The notes below the pieces were generated by a model. The model was not told the origin of the DNA. It saw only the letters and a program-made list of their open reading frames with translations, and did not search any database. Position numbers and translations under genes: made by a program. From assembly GCA_963747735.1 (NCBI GenBank), contig CAVVGE010000019.1, positions 711,602 through 775,601 of the forward strand: 64,000 nucleotides of DNA, given 5' to 3'. Source of the DNA: AP-15 sp963747735. GTDB lineage: Bacteria; Pseudomonadota; Alphaproteobacteria; ATCC43930; CGMCC-115725. The first letter of the stretch is position 1; each line of letters opens with the position of its first letter. This document shows, one piece after another, positions 1 through 8,307 of the stretch.

Positions 1-350
1 CGCCCGCCTTTATGCGCCTCCTGGTCGATCCCGGGCAGCCGCGGATCGGCGGCGACGGGTTGGATTTTCGCGACGAGATCATGGCGCAGATCTACGATCG
101 GGGCGACCCGGCGCCAAAACGCCGGCTCGTCTTTACCATCGATGTCACCGATGACGGGACGACCCGCGGCCCCAATTTCTTCCAGCGGCGAGCTTTCGCC
201 AATTGGACGCGCATCGGCCGCCTGGTTTTCGACGAAGCCGCCGCCTCATACAACGGCGACTTTGTCATCCACTTCAATCACCCGAGCTGGCGCGACAATC
301 CGAACGACCCCGCCACCGCAACCCGCGTCAACGAGCGCAAGGTCCGCTGA
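1..350 (+). CDS. C-terminal part of an unrecognised protein, cut by window edge
   Basis: The reading frame is open from the left edge to a TGA at 348-350, so only the last ~115 codons are visible. The product is soluble-looking, with several aromatic residues (FNHPSW near the end) and no membrane segment. I do not recognise the family. Codon use is GC3-rich like the neighbours, and the frame stays open while the other frames look like shadows, so I take it as a real gene. It converges on the hydrolase gene that ends at 359, only 8 bp away. Confidence 0.5.
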   Translation, partial: PAFMRLLVDPGQPRIGGDGLDFRDEIMAQIYDRGDPAPKRRLVFTIDVTDDGTTRGPNFFQRRAFANWTRIGRLVFDEAAASYNGDFVIHFNHPSWRDNPNDPATATRVNERKVR

Positions 351-358
351 TATCGCGG

Positions 359-1171
359 TCAGCCGCGGTCGTTGCGGCTGATAAAGTCGAGGGCCGCCGA
401 GGCGCAGCGCTCGGCGTGGCTCGCCGCGACGTGGTAGGAGTTGCCGGGCAGCACGACGAGCGTCGAATTCGGGATCTGCTGCTGCCAGGCGCGGGTTTCG
501 TCAACCGAGGCGAGGCCGCTGCCGTCGGTGGTGATAACGAGGGTCGGGCAGCGGATTTTCGGCACATCCTCACGGATGTCGGCGCAGGCGATCGTCTTCA
601 TAAAGCCGATTTGGGTCGAGACTGCGGTCCGCGCCATAAACCGGATCCACCATTCGACGCCTTCGGTCGGAAAGGCGCTCCCGAGCCGGCCGGCCATGGT
701 CTTGCGCGCCCAGGGCTCGACCCCGTCGCGCTCGAAAGCGGCGTTCAATTCGGGGACGCGCTCGGCTGCCCCGGCGCGCAGCGGCGGCGGCGTGCCGACA
801 ACGGTCAAGGTCGCGACCCGCTCGGGCCGGCGCGCGGCAAAGGCGCGGGCGACGGTGCCGCCGATCTTGGCGCCGACCAGGTGAAAGCGGTCGATGCCGA
901 GATGGTCCATCAACCGCACAAAATCATCGATGATGCGATCCAAGGTCCACGGGTAATCGCGCGGCATCGGCGTCGATCGGCCAAACCCGCGCATGTCGGG
1001 CCGCACCACCCGGTAATGCCGCGCCAGGGTCGGGACCCAGCCGTGCCAGGCGAGCCCGCTTTCGGCGTTGCCGTGCAGCATCAGCACCGTTTTCGGCGTG
1101 CGCCACGGGTCGGTGAAATCATCGACCTCATAATGCATGTCGAGATCGGGGGCCGGGCGGAATGTCGGCAT
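359..1171 (-). CDS. alpha/beta hydrolase
   Basis: A 270-aa alpha/beta-hydrolase fold protein. Visible landmarks are the oxyanion region LMLHGNAES (about residues 30-38), the strand/turn DMRGFGRS, and a late GNSYHVAASHAE segment that supplies the catalytic histidine. The usual nucleophile elbow G-x-S-x-G is replaced by VGAKIGG at about residues 99-105, so the nucleophile serine is not evident; this resembles non-hydrolytic or atypical members. ATG at 1169-1171 follows GGGAGAACG. It lies 87 bp downstream of the aminoacylase gene on the same strand and may be cotranscribed with it. The substrate cannot be read from the sequence. Confidence 0.85.
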   Translation of the reverse strand: MPTFRPAPDLDMHYEVDDFTDPWRTPKTVLMLHGNAESGLAWHGWVPTLARHYRVVRPDMRGFGRSTPMPRDYPWTLDRIIDDFVRLMDHLGIDRFHLVGAKIGGTVARAFAARRPERVATLTVVGTPPPLRAGAAERVPELNAAFERDGVEPWARKTMAGRLGSAFPTEGVEWWIRFMARTAVSTQIGFMKTIACADIREDVPKIRCPTLVITTDGSGLASVDETRAWQQQIPNSTLVVLPGNSYHVAASHAERCASAALDFISRNDRG

Positions 1172-1206
1172 CGGCGTTCTCCCTATCCGGTTTTGCCCTC
1201 ACCCTA

Positions 1207-1231
1207 CCCTCTCCCGCAATGCGGGAGAGGG
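1207..1231. repeat. perfect palindrome, intergenic REP-like element
   Basis: An 11-bp perfect inverted repeat (CCCTCTCCCGC / GCGGGAGAGGG) with a 3-nt loop, in the 87-bp gap between the aminoacylase and hydrolase genes. It has the look of dispersed extragenic palindromes of alphaproteobacteria. A hairpin here could stabilise or attenuate the transcript, but no T-run follows on either strand, so it is not a canonical terminator. Confidence 0.6.
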
Positions 1232-1258
1232 TGCCGAACGGAGGGAGGCGGGCGAGGG

Positions 1259-2959
1259 TTACGCGTGCAAGCCCTGGTAATAGGTGTTGCGCAAGATGCG
1301 GCCGGGGAGGGCGCCGGTGTGCTTGCCGTTTTCGAGCAGCACCTGGCCGTTCACGATCGTCATCATGATGCCTTCGGCCGGCTCCTTGATCCGCTTGGCG
1401 CCGGTCGGGAAGTCGTGCAGCACTTCGAGCGGCAAGGGGCGCACCGTGTCGGGGTCGAAGATCACGATGTCGGCAACCATGCCGGGCCGCAGCAACCCGC
1501 GGTCGTAGAGGCCGAAGGTCGAAGCCGAGTCGAAGGTCAGCCGCCGCACCGCCTGCTCCAAGGTCATGACCTGCTTGTCGCGCACCCATTCCGACAACAG
1601 CCGGGTCGAAAAGCCGAAGCCGCTCTGGAACTGGACGTGCGCGCCGCCGTCGGAGAGGCCGATAATCGCGTTGGGATAGGTCAGGATCTTGGCGACCGCC
1701 GCGTCATCGACGTTGTTCTCGCCGTGCAGCCACTCGGTGTCGAGCTTCTCTTCGACGACCAAATCCAGGAACGCATCGATGATGCCCTTCCCCTGCGCCG
1801 CCGCGATCCGGCCGAGGGTCTTCCCCTCGTATTGCTTGTTCTTCGGCAAGACCGCGGTCTGCAAGACCATGTAATCCCACCAGGTCGAGCACAGGCCGAT
1901 TGCCGGCCCGCTCTTGAACTCGACCGCCTCGGCGTGCAGCTTTTTGCGCACTTCGGGGTCGGCGTAAGCCTTCAGCATCTCCTCGGGGGTCGAGAGAGAG
2001 ATCGGATGCCACACCGGCAGGCCGCGGAACTGCTGGGTGTTGCGCATCGTGAAGTAATCGGTGATGCGGTTGGGCGTGCACATCGGGAAGGCGCGCACAC
2101 CCTTTGCCGTGGTCGCATCGACCTGGGCCATGTGCTGTTTCCACTGGTCCGGGCGGCGCATCGACTGGCCGAGATTGTTGTAAACGACGGTGCGGCCGGT
2201 CGCCTCGCTCAACCGCGACATCAGCCCGTCTTTCATCTCCGCACCATTGCCGCCGCCCGACTGGATGAGGCCGGTGCCCAATTCCCGCAATACGTCGCCG
2301 AGCGCGAAGATTTCCTTTTCGTCGGCCCAGATCGCTGGAATGTGGACCCCCTGCGGGTCGAAATGGCCCTGGTTGCGCGACACCGAGAGGCCCAAGGCGC
2401 CGGCTTTGATGCCGTCACGGACAAGGCCCTGCATTTCCGAAATCTCATCGTCGGTGGCGGTGCGCTTCTGGCACTCGTCGCCCATCACGTAATAACGCAC
2501 CGCGGTATGGCCGATCAGATTGCCGACATTGACGCCGAGGTTCTTATCCATCTGGTCGAGATATTCGGGGACCGTCTCCCAGGTGATTTCGAGCGTGTCG
2601 AGCACCTCCATCGGGATCGCTTCGACATAGGACAGAAACTCGGAAAGCCGGCGCTGCTTGCCCTTGCGCACCGGCGCCAAGCTGAGCGAGCAATTGCCGA
2701 AGATAACGGAGGTCGCGCCGTGGTCGCAGGAGAACGAGCACAGCGGGTCCCAGGTGACCTGGGCGTCGTAATGGCAGTGGTTGTCGATAAAGCCGGGGGC
2801 GACGGCGCGGCCCTCGGCGTCGATCGTGCGCGCGGCCGGGCCGGACAATTTGCCGATCTCGACGATCTTGCCGTCCTTGACGCCAATGTCGCCGCGAAAC
2901 GACGGCATGCCCGAGCCGTCGACGATCCGGCCGTTCTTGATCAGCAAATCATAGGCCAT
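1259..2959 (-). CDS. D-aminoacylase / N-acyl-D-amino-acid deacylase family amidohydrolase
   Basis: 566 aa, the usual length for this branch of the amidohydrolase superfamily (metal-dependent TIM barrel). The N-terminus MAYDLLIKNGRIVDGSG is the composite beta-sandwich strand. DNHCHYDAQVTWDP carries the first metal-binding H-x-H, and a late SDGGAHVQF carries the metal-site aspartate. I chose the ATG at 2957-2959 because it follows AAGGGGATA and matches the family's usual start; the frame stays open for 47 codons upstream. Expected activity is hydrolysis of N-acyl-D-amino acids or related cyclic amides in the cytoplasm. It reads toward the alpha/beta hydrolase, and a divergent toxin gene lies upstream. 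Confidence 0.85.
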   Translation of the reverse strand: MAYDLLIKNGRIVDGSGMPSFRGDIGVKDGKIVEIGKLSGPAARTIDAEGRAVAPGFIDNHCHYDAQVTWDPLCSFSCDHGATSVIFGNCSLSLAPVRKGKQRRLSEFLSYVEAIPMEVLDTLEITWETVPEYLDQMDKNLGVNVGNLIGHTAVRYYVMGDECQKRTATDDEISEMQGLVRDGIKAGALGLSVSRNQGHFDPQGVHIPAIWADEKEIFALGDVLRELGTGLIQSGGGNGAEMKDGLMSRLSEATGRTVVYNNLGQSMRRPDQWKQHMAQVDATTAKGVRAFPMCTPNRITDYFTMRNTQQFRGLPVWHPISLSTPEEMLKAYADPEVRKKLHAEAVEFKSGPAIGLCSTWWDYMVLQTAVLPKNKQYEGKTLGRIAAAQGKGIIDAFLDLVVEEKLDTEWLHGENNVDDAAVAKILTYPNAIIGLSDGGAHVQFQSGFGFSTRLLSEWVRDKQVMTLEQAVRRLTFDSASTFGLYDRGLLRPGMVADIVIFDPDTVRPLPLEVLHDFPTGAKRIKEPAEGIMMTIVNGQVLLENGKHTGALPGRILRNTYYQGLHA

Positions 2960-3135
2960 CGCTATCCCCTTTTCTCTCGCGCTTTCGACAAGCCCGCTCA
3001 AGGCCGCTCGGGCAAGGAGCTTAGCATGCGAACGCGCGCCGTCCGGCATCAGGAAATCGATGCCGCGTCCTGCCCTTCCCGCATGGCTGTGGCCGGGCAC
3101 AACCTTTTGGGTAGGTCGGAGAGCCGAGAATCAGC

Positions 3136-3164
3136 TTGACAAAGTTGCCTGTTTGTTCCAGTAT
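3136..3164 (+). promoter_or_regulatory. possible sigma-70 promoter for the toxin/immunity operon
   Basis: TTGACA at 3136-3141 is a consensus -35 box. With a 17-nt spacer the -10 would be CAGTAT at 3159-3164, a moderate match. The same TTG could be read as an upstream start codon of the toxin gene, but an ATG at 3193 is the better start. Both readings rest on sequence alone. Confidence 0.35.
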
Positions 3165-3192
3165 GCAAACCGACTGCGGAGTCACCGGAAGA

Positions 3193-4137
3193 ATGCAACG
3201 TTTGTACGAGCGCGGCGGCGAAAGCCGAGGGCTCACTGTCGATATCGAGGGCGCTGCGCTCGGACCCGACTGCGTCCTGGTGCGGCGCACCTCCGACGGC
3301 TATCGCTGCGCCGACCTCGACGAAATCCGGATCGCTTTGGCGGTCGCCTATGGCGGTGATCAACATGCCGCCGCCATTTTTGCCGGCGCCTGCCGCATCG
3401 CCAAAGCCTTGGCCGATGGCGAGGTGGCATTCGCTCAAATCGTCGGCCTCCATTTGCCGCTGCCCGACCTCGACGCGGAGGCATTGCAGCGCGCCGCCCG
3501 CGTCGCCAGCCTGATCAAGGCCAATTTCAACCCGCTCCAGCCGCGCGTTCCGGCGGGCTCGGCCGAAGGTGGACGATGGGCCGACGATGGCAGATCGGGC
3601 GGCCTGAAAGCTTATCTGATTGAGACCGGTTATACGCTGGCGCCTGAGATGTGGCGGGTGCTGCGCGACCTCTACCGCCTGTTCATGTCGAGCGGCGGCG
3701 ACCTCGGAGCGCTACGCGATTATTTGGCGGACCGCGGTCTGCAGCCCGGCGAATTGCCGGACGCGATCCGCACCCTTTTCGATGCGCCGCGGCCGCTGAA
3801 CGAGCTGCAAACAACAAAATCGTCGAGGGGTTTCGACACCGAAGCGGAATTGCGCGCCTATCTCGGTCCGGCGCCGCCCGGCTACGAATGGCACCATTTG
3901 ATTGAGCAGACCGGTCAGTTCCGCCCTGATCTGACCAGCCCCGCCGGCATTCGAAATTGGATCCAGCACACCGGCAACATGGTTCTCGTGCCCGTGATCA
4001 AGCATTACTGCATCAGCGGATTAATGAGTGGCGGTCGCCGTGGTTTGCGGCTCAGGAATGCCGTGAAAGCACATTCTCCACAGATGCAGCGTGCGATCGG
4101 GAGGGAGTTATTGAGCATTTGTCGAGTGACACCATGA
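3193..4137 (+). CDS. HNH-type nuclease toxin (polymorphic-toxin-like)
   Basis: About 314 aa from the ATG at 3193; in-frame alternatives are ATG 3163 and TTG 3136. Residues ~1-110 are an alpha-rich region without recognised domain. A linker QPRVPAGSAEGGRW (~115-128) is of the kind seen in phage-head/Mu-like and polymorphic toxin proteins. The C-terminal ~100 residues hold YLGPAPPGYEWHHLIEQ followed by an IQHTGNMVLVP motif and a later histidine in IKHYCISG, the layout of WHH/HNH toxin nucleases that cut nucleic acid. No signal peptide. The stop overlaps the next gene's start (ATGA), tying it to the DUF2019-like protein. The nuclease assignment comes from motif layout only. Confidence 0.7.
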   Translation: MQRLYERGGESRGLTVDIEGAALGPDCVLVRRTSDGYRCADLDEIRIALAVAYGGDQHAAAIFAGACRIAKALADGEVAFAQIVGLHLPLPDLDAEALQRAARVASLIKANFNPLQPRVPAGSAEGGRWADDGRSGGLKAYLIETGYTLAPEMWRVLRDLYRLFMSSGGDLGALRDYLADRGLQPGELPDAIRTLFDAPRPLNELQTTKSSRGFDTEAELRAYLGPAPPGYEWHHLIEQTGQFRPDLTSPAGIRNWIQHTGNMVLVPVIKHYCISGLMSGGRRGLRLRNAVKAHSPQMQRAIGRELLSICRVTP

Positions 4138-4520
4138 CCGACAAGCCGAGTGATAACTGGAACGACGAGCGGCTGGTCGAGCGACTAAAAAGTGCGGCGA
4201 TCGAGCAGTTTCATTGTAGCCTGGACATGGAACGCGCAAACCGCATTGACAGCGAGGAAATCGTGCCGTGCGCAGATCTCCTCGCATCGCGAGGACCTGA
4301 AGCGGTGCGCAAAATACTGCCGTTGCTCCGGGACAAGAATCCCAATATCCGATTGATTGCCGCGTCCTGCACCTTTGACCTCGATCCGATCGCCTGCCGG
4401 CAGGTGCTGCACGACCTAGTGCAGGCGGGCGGTATAATTCGGCTGTTCGCATGGGCTGTCTGGTCTCGGCATGATCCGGAAACTGCGCCGGACCCGACGG
4501 CTTTTGTCAAAGCGGAGTAG
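4134..4520 (+). CDS. DUF2019-like immunity protein
   Basis: 128 aa, starting at the ATG at 4134 that overlaps the toxin stop by 4 bp. The arrangement LVERLKSAAIEQ near the N-terminus, followed by LPLLRDKNPNIRLIAASC and a helical hairpin around QVLHDLV, is that of DUF2019: short HEAT-like proteins that commonly sit beside toxin genes. The inferred role is to bind and neutralise the HNH nuclease in the cytoplasm. Translational coupling fits such a role. The immunity role comes from family and position; no interface can be shown from the sequence. Confidence 0.65.
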   Translation: MTDKPSDNWNDERLVERLKSAAIEQFHCSLDMERANRIDSEEIVPCADLLASRGPEAVRKILPLLRDKNPNIRLIAASCTFDLDPIACRQVLHDLVQAGGIIRLFAWAVWSRHDPETAPDPTAFVKAE

Positions 4521-4531
4521 CGGGCATCATC

Positions 4532-4605
4532 TTCGACAGCGAAGCGGCGTCGCCGCCTATCTCGGTCCAGCGCCGCCCGGCTACGAATGGCACCACCAGA
4601 TCGAA
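4532..4605 (+). pseudogene. second, broken copy of the HNH toxin tip
   Basis: This stretch nearly repeats 3832-3906 of the toxin gene. It encodes AYLGPAPPGYEWHHQIEN, with the histidine pair kept and then divergence. The frame opens after the immunity gene stop and has no start or body of its own; it runs out in unrelated residues before the next gene. Orphan C-terminal tips downstream of toxin/immunity pairs are a known feature of polymorphic toxin loci and feed tip replacement by recombination. Here it may be either such a cassette or a decayed duplicate. Confidence 0.6.
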
Positions 4606-4724
4606 AACGCTCACCGGCGCGTTGCTTGTCGGCTGACTGTTACAATTGAGATCGAGACCCTACCGGGATTGCCTCACCGCTCGGCCTCGGCCACAATCCG
4701 GCGGAATTGGCTCGGGGGGAAATC

Positions 4725-5939
4725 ATGACGCAGCAACCGGCGGGCCGGCAGCCCTTCTCACGACGCAATTTGTTGGCCGGCGGGGCTGGGCTCGCCGGGG
4801 CGGCGGCGTTGGTCGGAAATCGGGCATTGGCGCAGGAGAAGGCGGCACTCGGCACGCCGGCGAGCGTGATCAGCAACCCGCCGCGCAGCTTTGTAAAGGG
4901 CCACCCGTCGATCTACCCCGATCCCGACGTGATCGTCGTCGATCCGTCCTTTATCCCGCTCCGGCGCACCCAGGGCGCGATCTACCGGTTGTGGACCGGG
5001 GCGCTGTGGGCCGAGGGGCCGGCCTGGTCGAGCCAGGGCCAATATCTCGTCTTCAGCGACGTCTCGGGCAACACGCAATACCGCTACATCTGGGACGACG
5101 GCCGGGTGACGGCGTTCCGCAAGCCCTCCTACAACACCAACGGCAACACCTTCGATTACCAGGGCCGGCAGATCTCGTGCGAGGATTTCTTCCGCCGCGT
5201 CGTGCGCTGGGAGCATGACGGCAGCGCGACCGTGATCGCCGACAGCTTCGAGGGGAAGCCGCTCAATTCGCCGAACGATGTCGTGCCGCACCCGGACGGC
5301 AGCATCTGGTTCACCGATCCGCCCTATGGCAATTCGATCCCCGAAGGCCATCCCGACGTGGCCGGCGGCCCGACCAACCCGCAAGGCATCCTGAACCCGA
5401 ATATCGGCGCCGAAAACGCCGGCTTGATCGGCGGCAAAAAGCGCGAATCGCCAAACGCGGTCTATCGCTGGGACCCGAGCGGCAAGCTCGAAGTGGCGCT
5501 TACCGAGGAGCAATTGCCCGACCCCAACGGCATCTGCTTTTCGCCCGACCATAAGATCCTCTACGTGATCAGCACCGGCAAAGGCCCGGGTGACACCGGC
5601 CCCGGCGGCAAGCGGCTGATCTATGCCTTCGACATGCAGGGGACAAAGCCCGTGAACCCGCGGGTGTTCAGCGATACGACCGTGGACGGCGTCAAATGCG
5701 GCCCCGACGGGATGCGCGCCGATGTGCTGGGCAATCTCTGGTGTGGCTCGAACGCGCCGCTCGGCTATGCCGGCGTTCTGGTGTACAACCCGCAAGGCAA
5801 GCTGATCGGCCGCATCCGTCTCCCTGAGGTGTGCGCCAACCTCGCCTTTGGCGGGCCGAAGCGCGACCGCCTGTTCATGGCCGCGAGCCAGTCGCTCTAT
5901 ATGCTCGAAGTTTCGATCCAGGGCGCCGCACCGGGCTGA
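4725..5939 (+). CDS. Tat-exported SMP-30/gluconolactonase-family protein
   Basis: About 404 aa. The ATG at 4725 follows GGGGGGA; an in-frame TTG at 4707 is less likely. The N-terminus has a twin-arginine signal (SRRNLLAGGAG), a hydrophobic stretch and an ALAQ cleavage site. The mature part is a six-bladed beta-propeller of the SMP-30/gluconolactonase/LRE type, with LNSPNDVVPHPDGSIWFTDP and DPNGICFSPD motifs carrying the metal-binding Asn/Asp residues. Probable periplasmic lactonase. It starts about 120 bp after the toxin-tip remnant and appears functionally unrelated to it. The substrate is unknown. Confidence 0.85.
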   Translation: MTQQPAGRQPFSRRNLLAGGAGLAGAAALVGNRALAQEKAALGTPASVISNPPRSFVKGHPSIYPDPDVIVVDPSFIPLRRTQGAIYRLWTGALWAEGPAWSSQGQYLVFSDVSGNTQYRYIWDDGRVTAFRKPSYNTNGNTFDYQGRQISCEDFFRRVVRWEHDGSATVIADSFEGKPLNSPNDVVPHPDGSIWFTDPPYGNSIPEGHPDVAGGPTNPQGILNPNIGAENAGLIGGKKRESPNAVYRWDPSGKLEVALTEEQLPDPNGICFSPDHKILYVISTGKGPGDTGPGGKRLIYAFDMQGTKPVNPRVFSDTTVDGVKCGPDGMRADVLGNLWCGSNAPLGYAGVLVYNPQGKLIGRIRLPEVCANLAFGGPKRDRLFMAASQSLYMLEVSIQGAAPG

Positions 5940-5945
5940 TTTCGG

Positions 5946-6698
5946 CTATTCGCGGCCGGCCAACCGGTCGAGCGTGTCGCCGAGGCGAGCGAGGTCGGCC
6001 GCGGTCGAGAGCCGGTGGTCGCCGTCTTTAACGAGGGTGAGCGCGATGTCCCGGCTGGCGAGATGCTCGGCGAGGCGCAGGCTCGTCTGCCACGGCACCG
6101 ATGTGTCGCTTATCCCGTGCAGCAGCCGCACCGGGCAGTCGAGCTCGATGGTGCCGCGCATCAAGAGGTGCCGCCGGCCCTCCTCGATCAAATTGCGGCT
6201 GTAGGTGTAGCCGTCAGGGTCGTATTCCGATGGCAAGCTCACCGAGCCGTTCTTCATCAGCTCGCTGCGCTGGGCTGCGGCGAGGCGGGGCCACAGCAAA
6301 TCTTCGGTGGCGTCCGGGGCGGCGGCGACGCCGACCAGCGCCCGGACCCGGTCGCGGCGGGCGAGCGCGGCCAACAGCATGATCCAACCGCCGAGGCTCG
6401 ACCCGACCAGGATTTGCGGGCCGCGGGTCAGCGCGTCGATGACCGCGACCGCATCCTCGGCCCAGCGGCCGACGGTGCCCTGGGCGAAATCGCCGCTCGA
6501 TGCGCCATGGCCGAAATAGTCGAACCGGACATAGGCGCGGCCGCGGCGCCGGCAATAATCGTCGAGAAAGACCGCCTTGTTGCCGGTCATGTCGGAGCGC
6601 AAGCCGGCGAGGAAAACGATCCCCGGCGCCGCTCCCAAAACCCGGCGATAAGCCAGCGCAGAGCCGTCGGGGCGCGACAGGAGTTCGGGCGGGTCCAT
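5946..6698 (-). CDS. alpha/beta hydrolase
   Basis: 250 aa from the ATG at 6696-6698. It has FLAGLRSDMTG (oxyanion region), DYFGHGAS and a clear nucleophile elbow LVGSSLGGW with serine, then DTSVPWQ (acid) and DGDHRLS (histidine). This is the complete Ser-Asp-His triad of the serine-hydrolase branch, similar to short BAAT/thioesterase-like or carboxylesterase members. It converges with the SMP-30 gene (6-bp gap) and diverges from the exonuclease gene at 6773. Confidence 0.85.
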   Translation of the reverse strand: MDPPELLSRPDGSALAYRRVLGAAPGIVFLAGLRSDMTGNKAVFLDDYCRRRGRAYVRFDYFGHGASSGDFAQGTVGRWAEDAVAVIDALTRGPQILVGSSLGGWIMLLAALARRDRVRALVGVAAAPDATEDLLWPRLAAAQRSELMKNGSVSLPSEYDPDGYTYSRNLIEEGRRHLLMRGTIELDCPVRLLHGISDTSVPWQTSLRLAEHLASRDIALTLVKDGDHRLSTAADLARLGDTLDRLAGRE

Positions 6699-6772
6699 CA
6701 GCGGGTTGCCAGGGCAGATGCAGACGGTAACGATAGCACCGCGGCGCGAGCGCAATAAGTGGAGGCGTATTT

Positions 6773-7600
6773 GTGAGCCGGCCATTGCTCGTGATCGACG
6801 GCAACTCGTTTGCGCACCGTGCCTATCACGCGCTGCCGAAATCGATCCGGCGGCGCGGCGACAAGGGCGGCGGTGCCGTTGTCGGGTTCGCCAATTTCCT
6901 GCTCCGGTTCTCCAGCGAGGAGCAGCCGCGGGCGGTGCTGGTCGGCTGGGACACGCTCGATGCACCGACCTGGCGGCACCGCGCGCTCGAAACCTATCAG
7001 GCCGGGCGGGTGTTCGACGCCGAGCTCGTCGAGCAGCTCGATGTGCTGCCGCAATTCGTCGCCGCGTGCGGCTTTGCCAACGCCAAGGCGCCGGGATACG
7101 AAGCCGACGATTTCCTCGCCGCCGCAGTCGCGCACGAAGAACGGCATGGCGGGACGGTGCTGGTGGCGAGCGGCGACCGCGACGCGTTCCAGCTCGCTTC
7201 GTCATCGACGACGATCTTGCAGCCGGTGCGCGCCGGCGAAATCGCCCGCATCGGACCAGCCGAAGTGCGCGCGCGCTATGGCGTCGACCCGGCGCAGGTG
7301 CCCGACTTTATCGCGCTGCGCGGCGATCCGTCCGACAAGATCCCGGGAGCGAAGGGGGTCGGGCCAAAGACCGCCGCGGCGTTGCTGCGCCGCTACGGCT
7401 CGCTGGAAATGCTGCTCGCCGACGGACGGTTCGCCGCCGAGGCCGAAAGGCTGCGGCTTTATCGAAGGATCGCCACGATGGACGATGCGGCGCCGCTGCC
7501 GGCGCTGGACGACCGGACGCCGGGCTGGGGCGAAGCCGCGAGCCTGGCGCGCGATTGGGGTCTCGACCGGCTCGCCGACCGTCTCGGCGAGCTCGGGTGA
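6773..7600 (+). CDS. 5'-3' exonuclease (PolI N-terminal/FEN-like), stand-alone
   Basis: 275 aa, GTG start with GGAGG 7-8 nt upstream. The fold of DNA polymerase I 5'-nuclease domains is visible: VIDGNSFAHRAYHALP (first metal aspartate), YEADDFLAA, VASGDRDAFQL, and a helix-3-turn-helix GDPSDKIPGAKGVGPKTAA for duplex binding. No polymerase domain follows, so this is a stand-alone flap/RNA-primer nuclease, as in mycobacterial and ExoIX-type proteins. Likely role: processing of flaps in replication and repair. It ends 32 bp before the convergent secreted-protein gene. Confidence 0.88.
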   Translation: MSRPLLVIDGNSFAHRAYHALPKSIRRRGDKGGGAVVGFANFLLRFSSEEQPRAVLVGWDTLDAPTWRHRALETYQAGRVFDAELVEQLDVLPQFVAACGFANAKAPGYEADDFLAAAVAHEERHGGTVLVASGDRDAFQLASSSTTILQPVRAGEIARIGPAEVRARYGVDPAQVPDFIALRGDPSDKIPGAKGVGPKTAAALLRRYGSLEMLLADGRFAAEAERLRLYRRIATMDDAAPLPALDDRTPGWGEAASLARDWGLDRLADRLGELG

Positions 7601-7632
7601 CGGTCCGCCGCCGCCAGCGCATGCCGGCGGCC

Positions 7633-8307
7633 CTATAAATTCCCGCTCGAATTGCCGTTGGGGCTGCGCACGAGCGCGTCGAGGGCCGGGCCGGGTTTGT
7701 AGAGGTGGGTTCGGGTCGCCCAGTCATGCGACCAGTTCGATCCCTTGCGCGCCTCGACCGTCGCGTCCTCGCGCCATTTCTGAATGTCCTCGTGCCGTCG
7801 CTGCAATAGCTGGGCGAGGAGCTGTGCCTGGTCCGCCGCCGCTGTCTGACCCGACGACGCTTCGTCCGACGATTGCCCGGGCGCCGGTGCCGGCGCCGTA
7901 TGACCCAACGGTCCCTCGTCCGCCGATTGCCCGGGCGCTTGCGTAAAATTCGGCTGCGGCGCCTCCGGATTGTCAACAGACGCCTGCATTTTTCTGACCG
8001 CCCCCTCGATCGCCCGGTCCTCGACCTCACGCAGAAACCGCAATTGCTCGCTTTGCGACGTGTTCAACGGAAACCAGATTTGCAGCGAGCCGGTGGTGCG
8101 CCTGGTCGTGTAATCATCCACGAAAATTTGCTCGAGCCGCCGCGCGGCTTCGAGCGAGCTGCGTTCCCAGCACGCGATCGAATATTCGACATCGGCGAGG
8201 CAAACCGAGACGACAAAGGCCGGCGCCGCTTGCGCCCGCGGCATTCCCGGCGCGCACAGCAAAACCGCTACGGCAAGGACACATCCCCGGTGCCGCGGAA
8301 AATTCAA
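7633..8307 (-). CDS. secreted protein of unknown function, coupled to the Wzz-recombinase gene
   Basis: 224 aa. The TTG start at 8305-8307 overlaps the stop of the upstream gene (TTGA), so translation is probably coupled. An N-terminal signal peptide with an APGMPRAQA cleavage region is clear. The mature part has two cysteines near its start, a helical middle (LRFLREVEDRAIEGAVRKM) and a low-complexity stretch with two near-repeats of APGQSxDE, then a charged C-terminus. I do not recognise a domain. Its tight overlap with a polysaccharide-copolymerase-like gene suggests a periplasmic partner, but that is inference. Confidence 0.6.
   Translation of the reverse strand: MNFPRHRGCVLAVAVLLCAPGMPRAQAAPAFVVSVCLADVEYSIACWERSSLEAARRLEQIFVDDYTTRRTTGSLQIWFPLNTSQSEQLRFLREVEDRAIEGAVRKMQASVDNPEAPQPNFTQAPGQSADEGPLGHTAPAPAPGQSSDEASSGQTAAADQAQLLAQLLQRRHEDIQKWREDATVEARKGSNWSHDWATRTHLYKPGPALDALVRSPNGNSSGNL

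Noticed and set aside
203..3139. A 978-codon open frame on the plus strand across the hydrolase and aminoacylase genes
   Set aside because: It is the antisense shadow of two well-recognised minus-strand genes in GC-rich DNA; its residues are His/Arg/Gly-rich with no domain.
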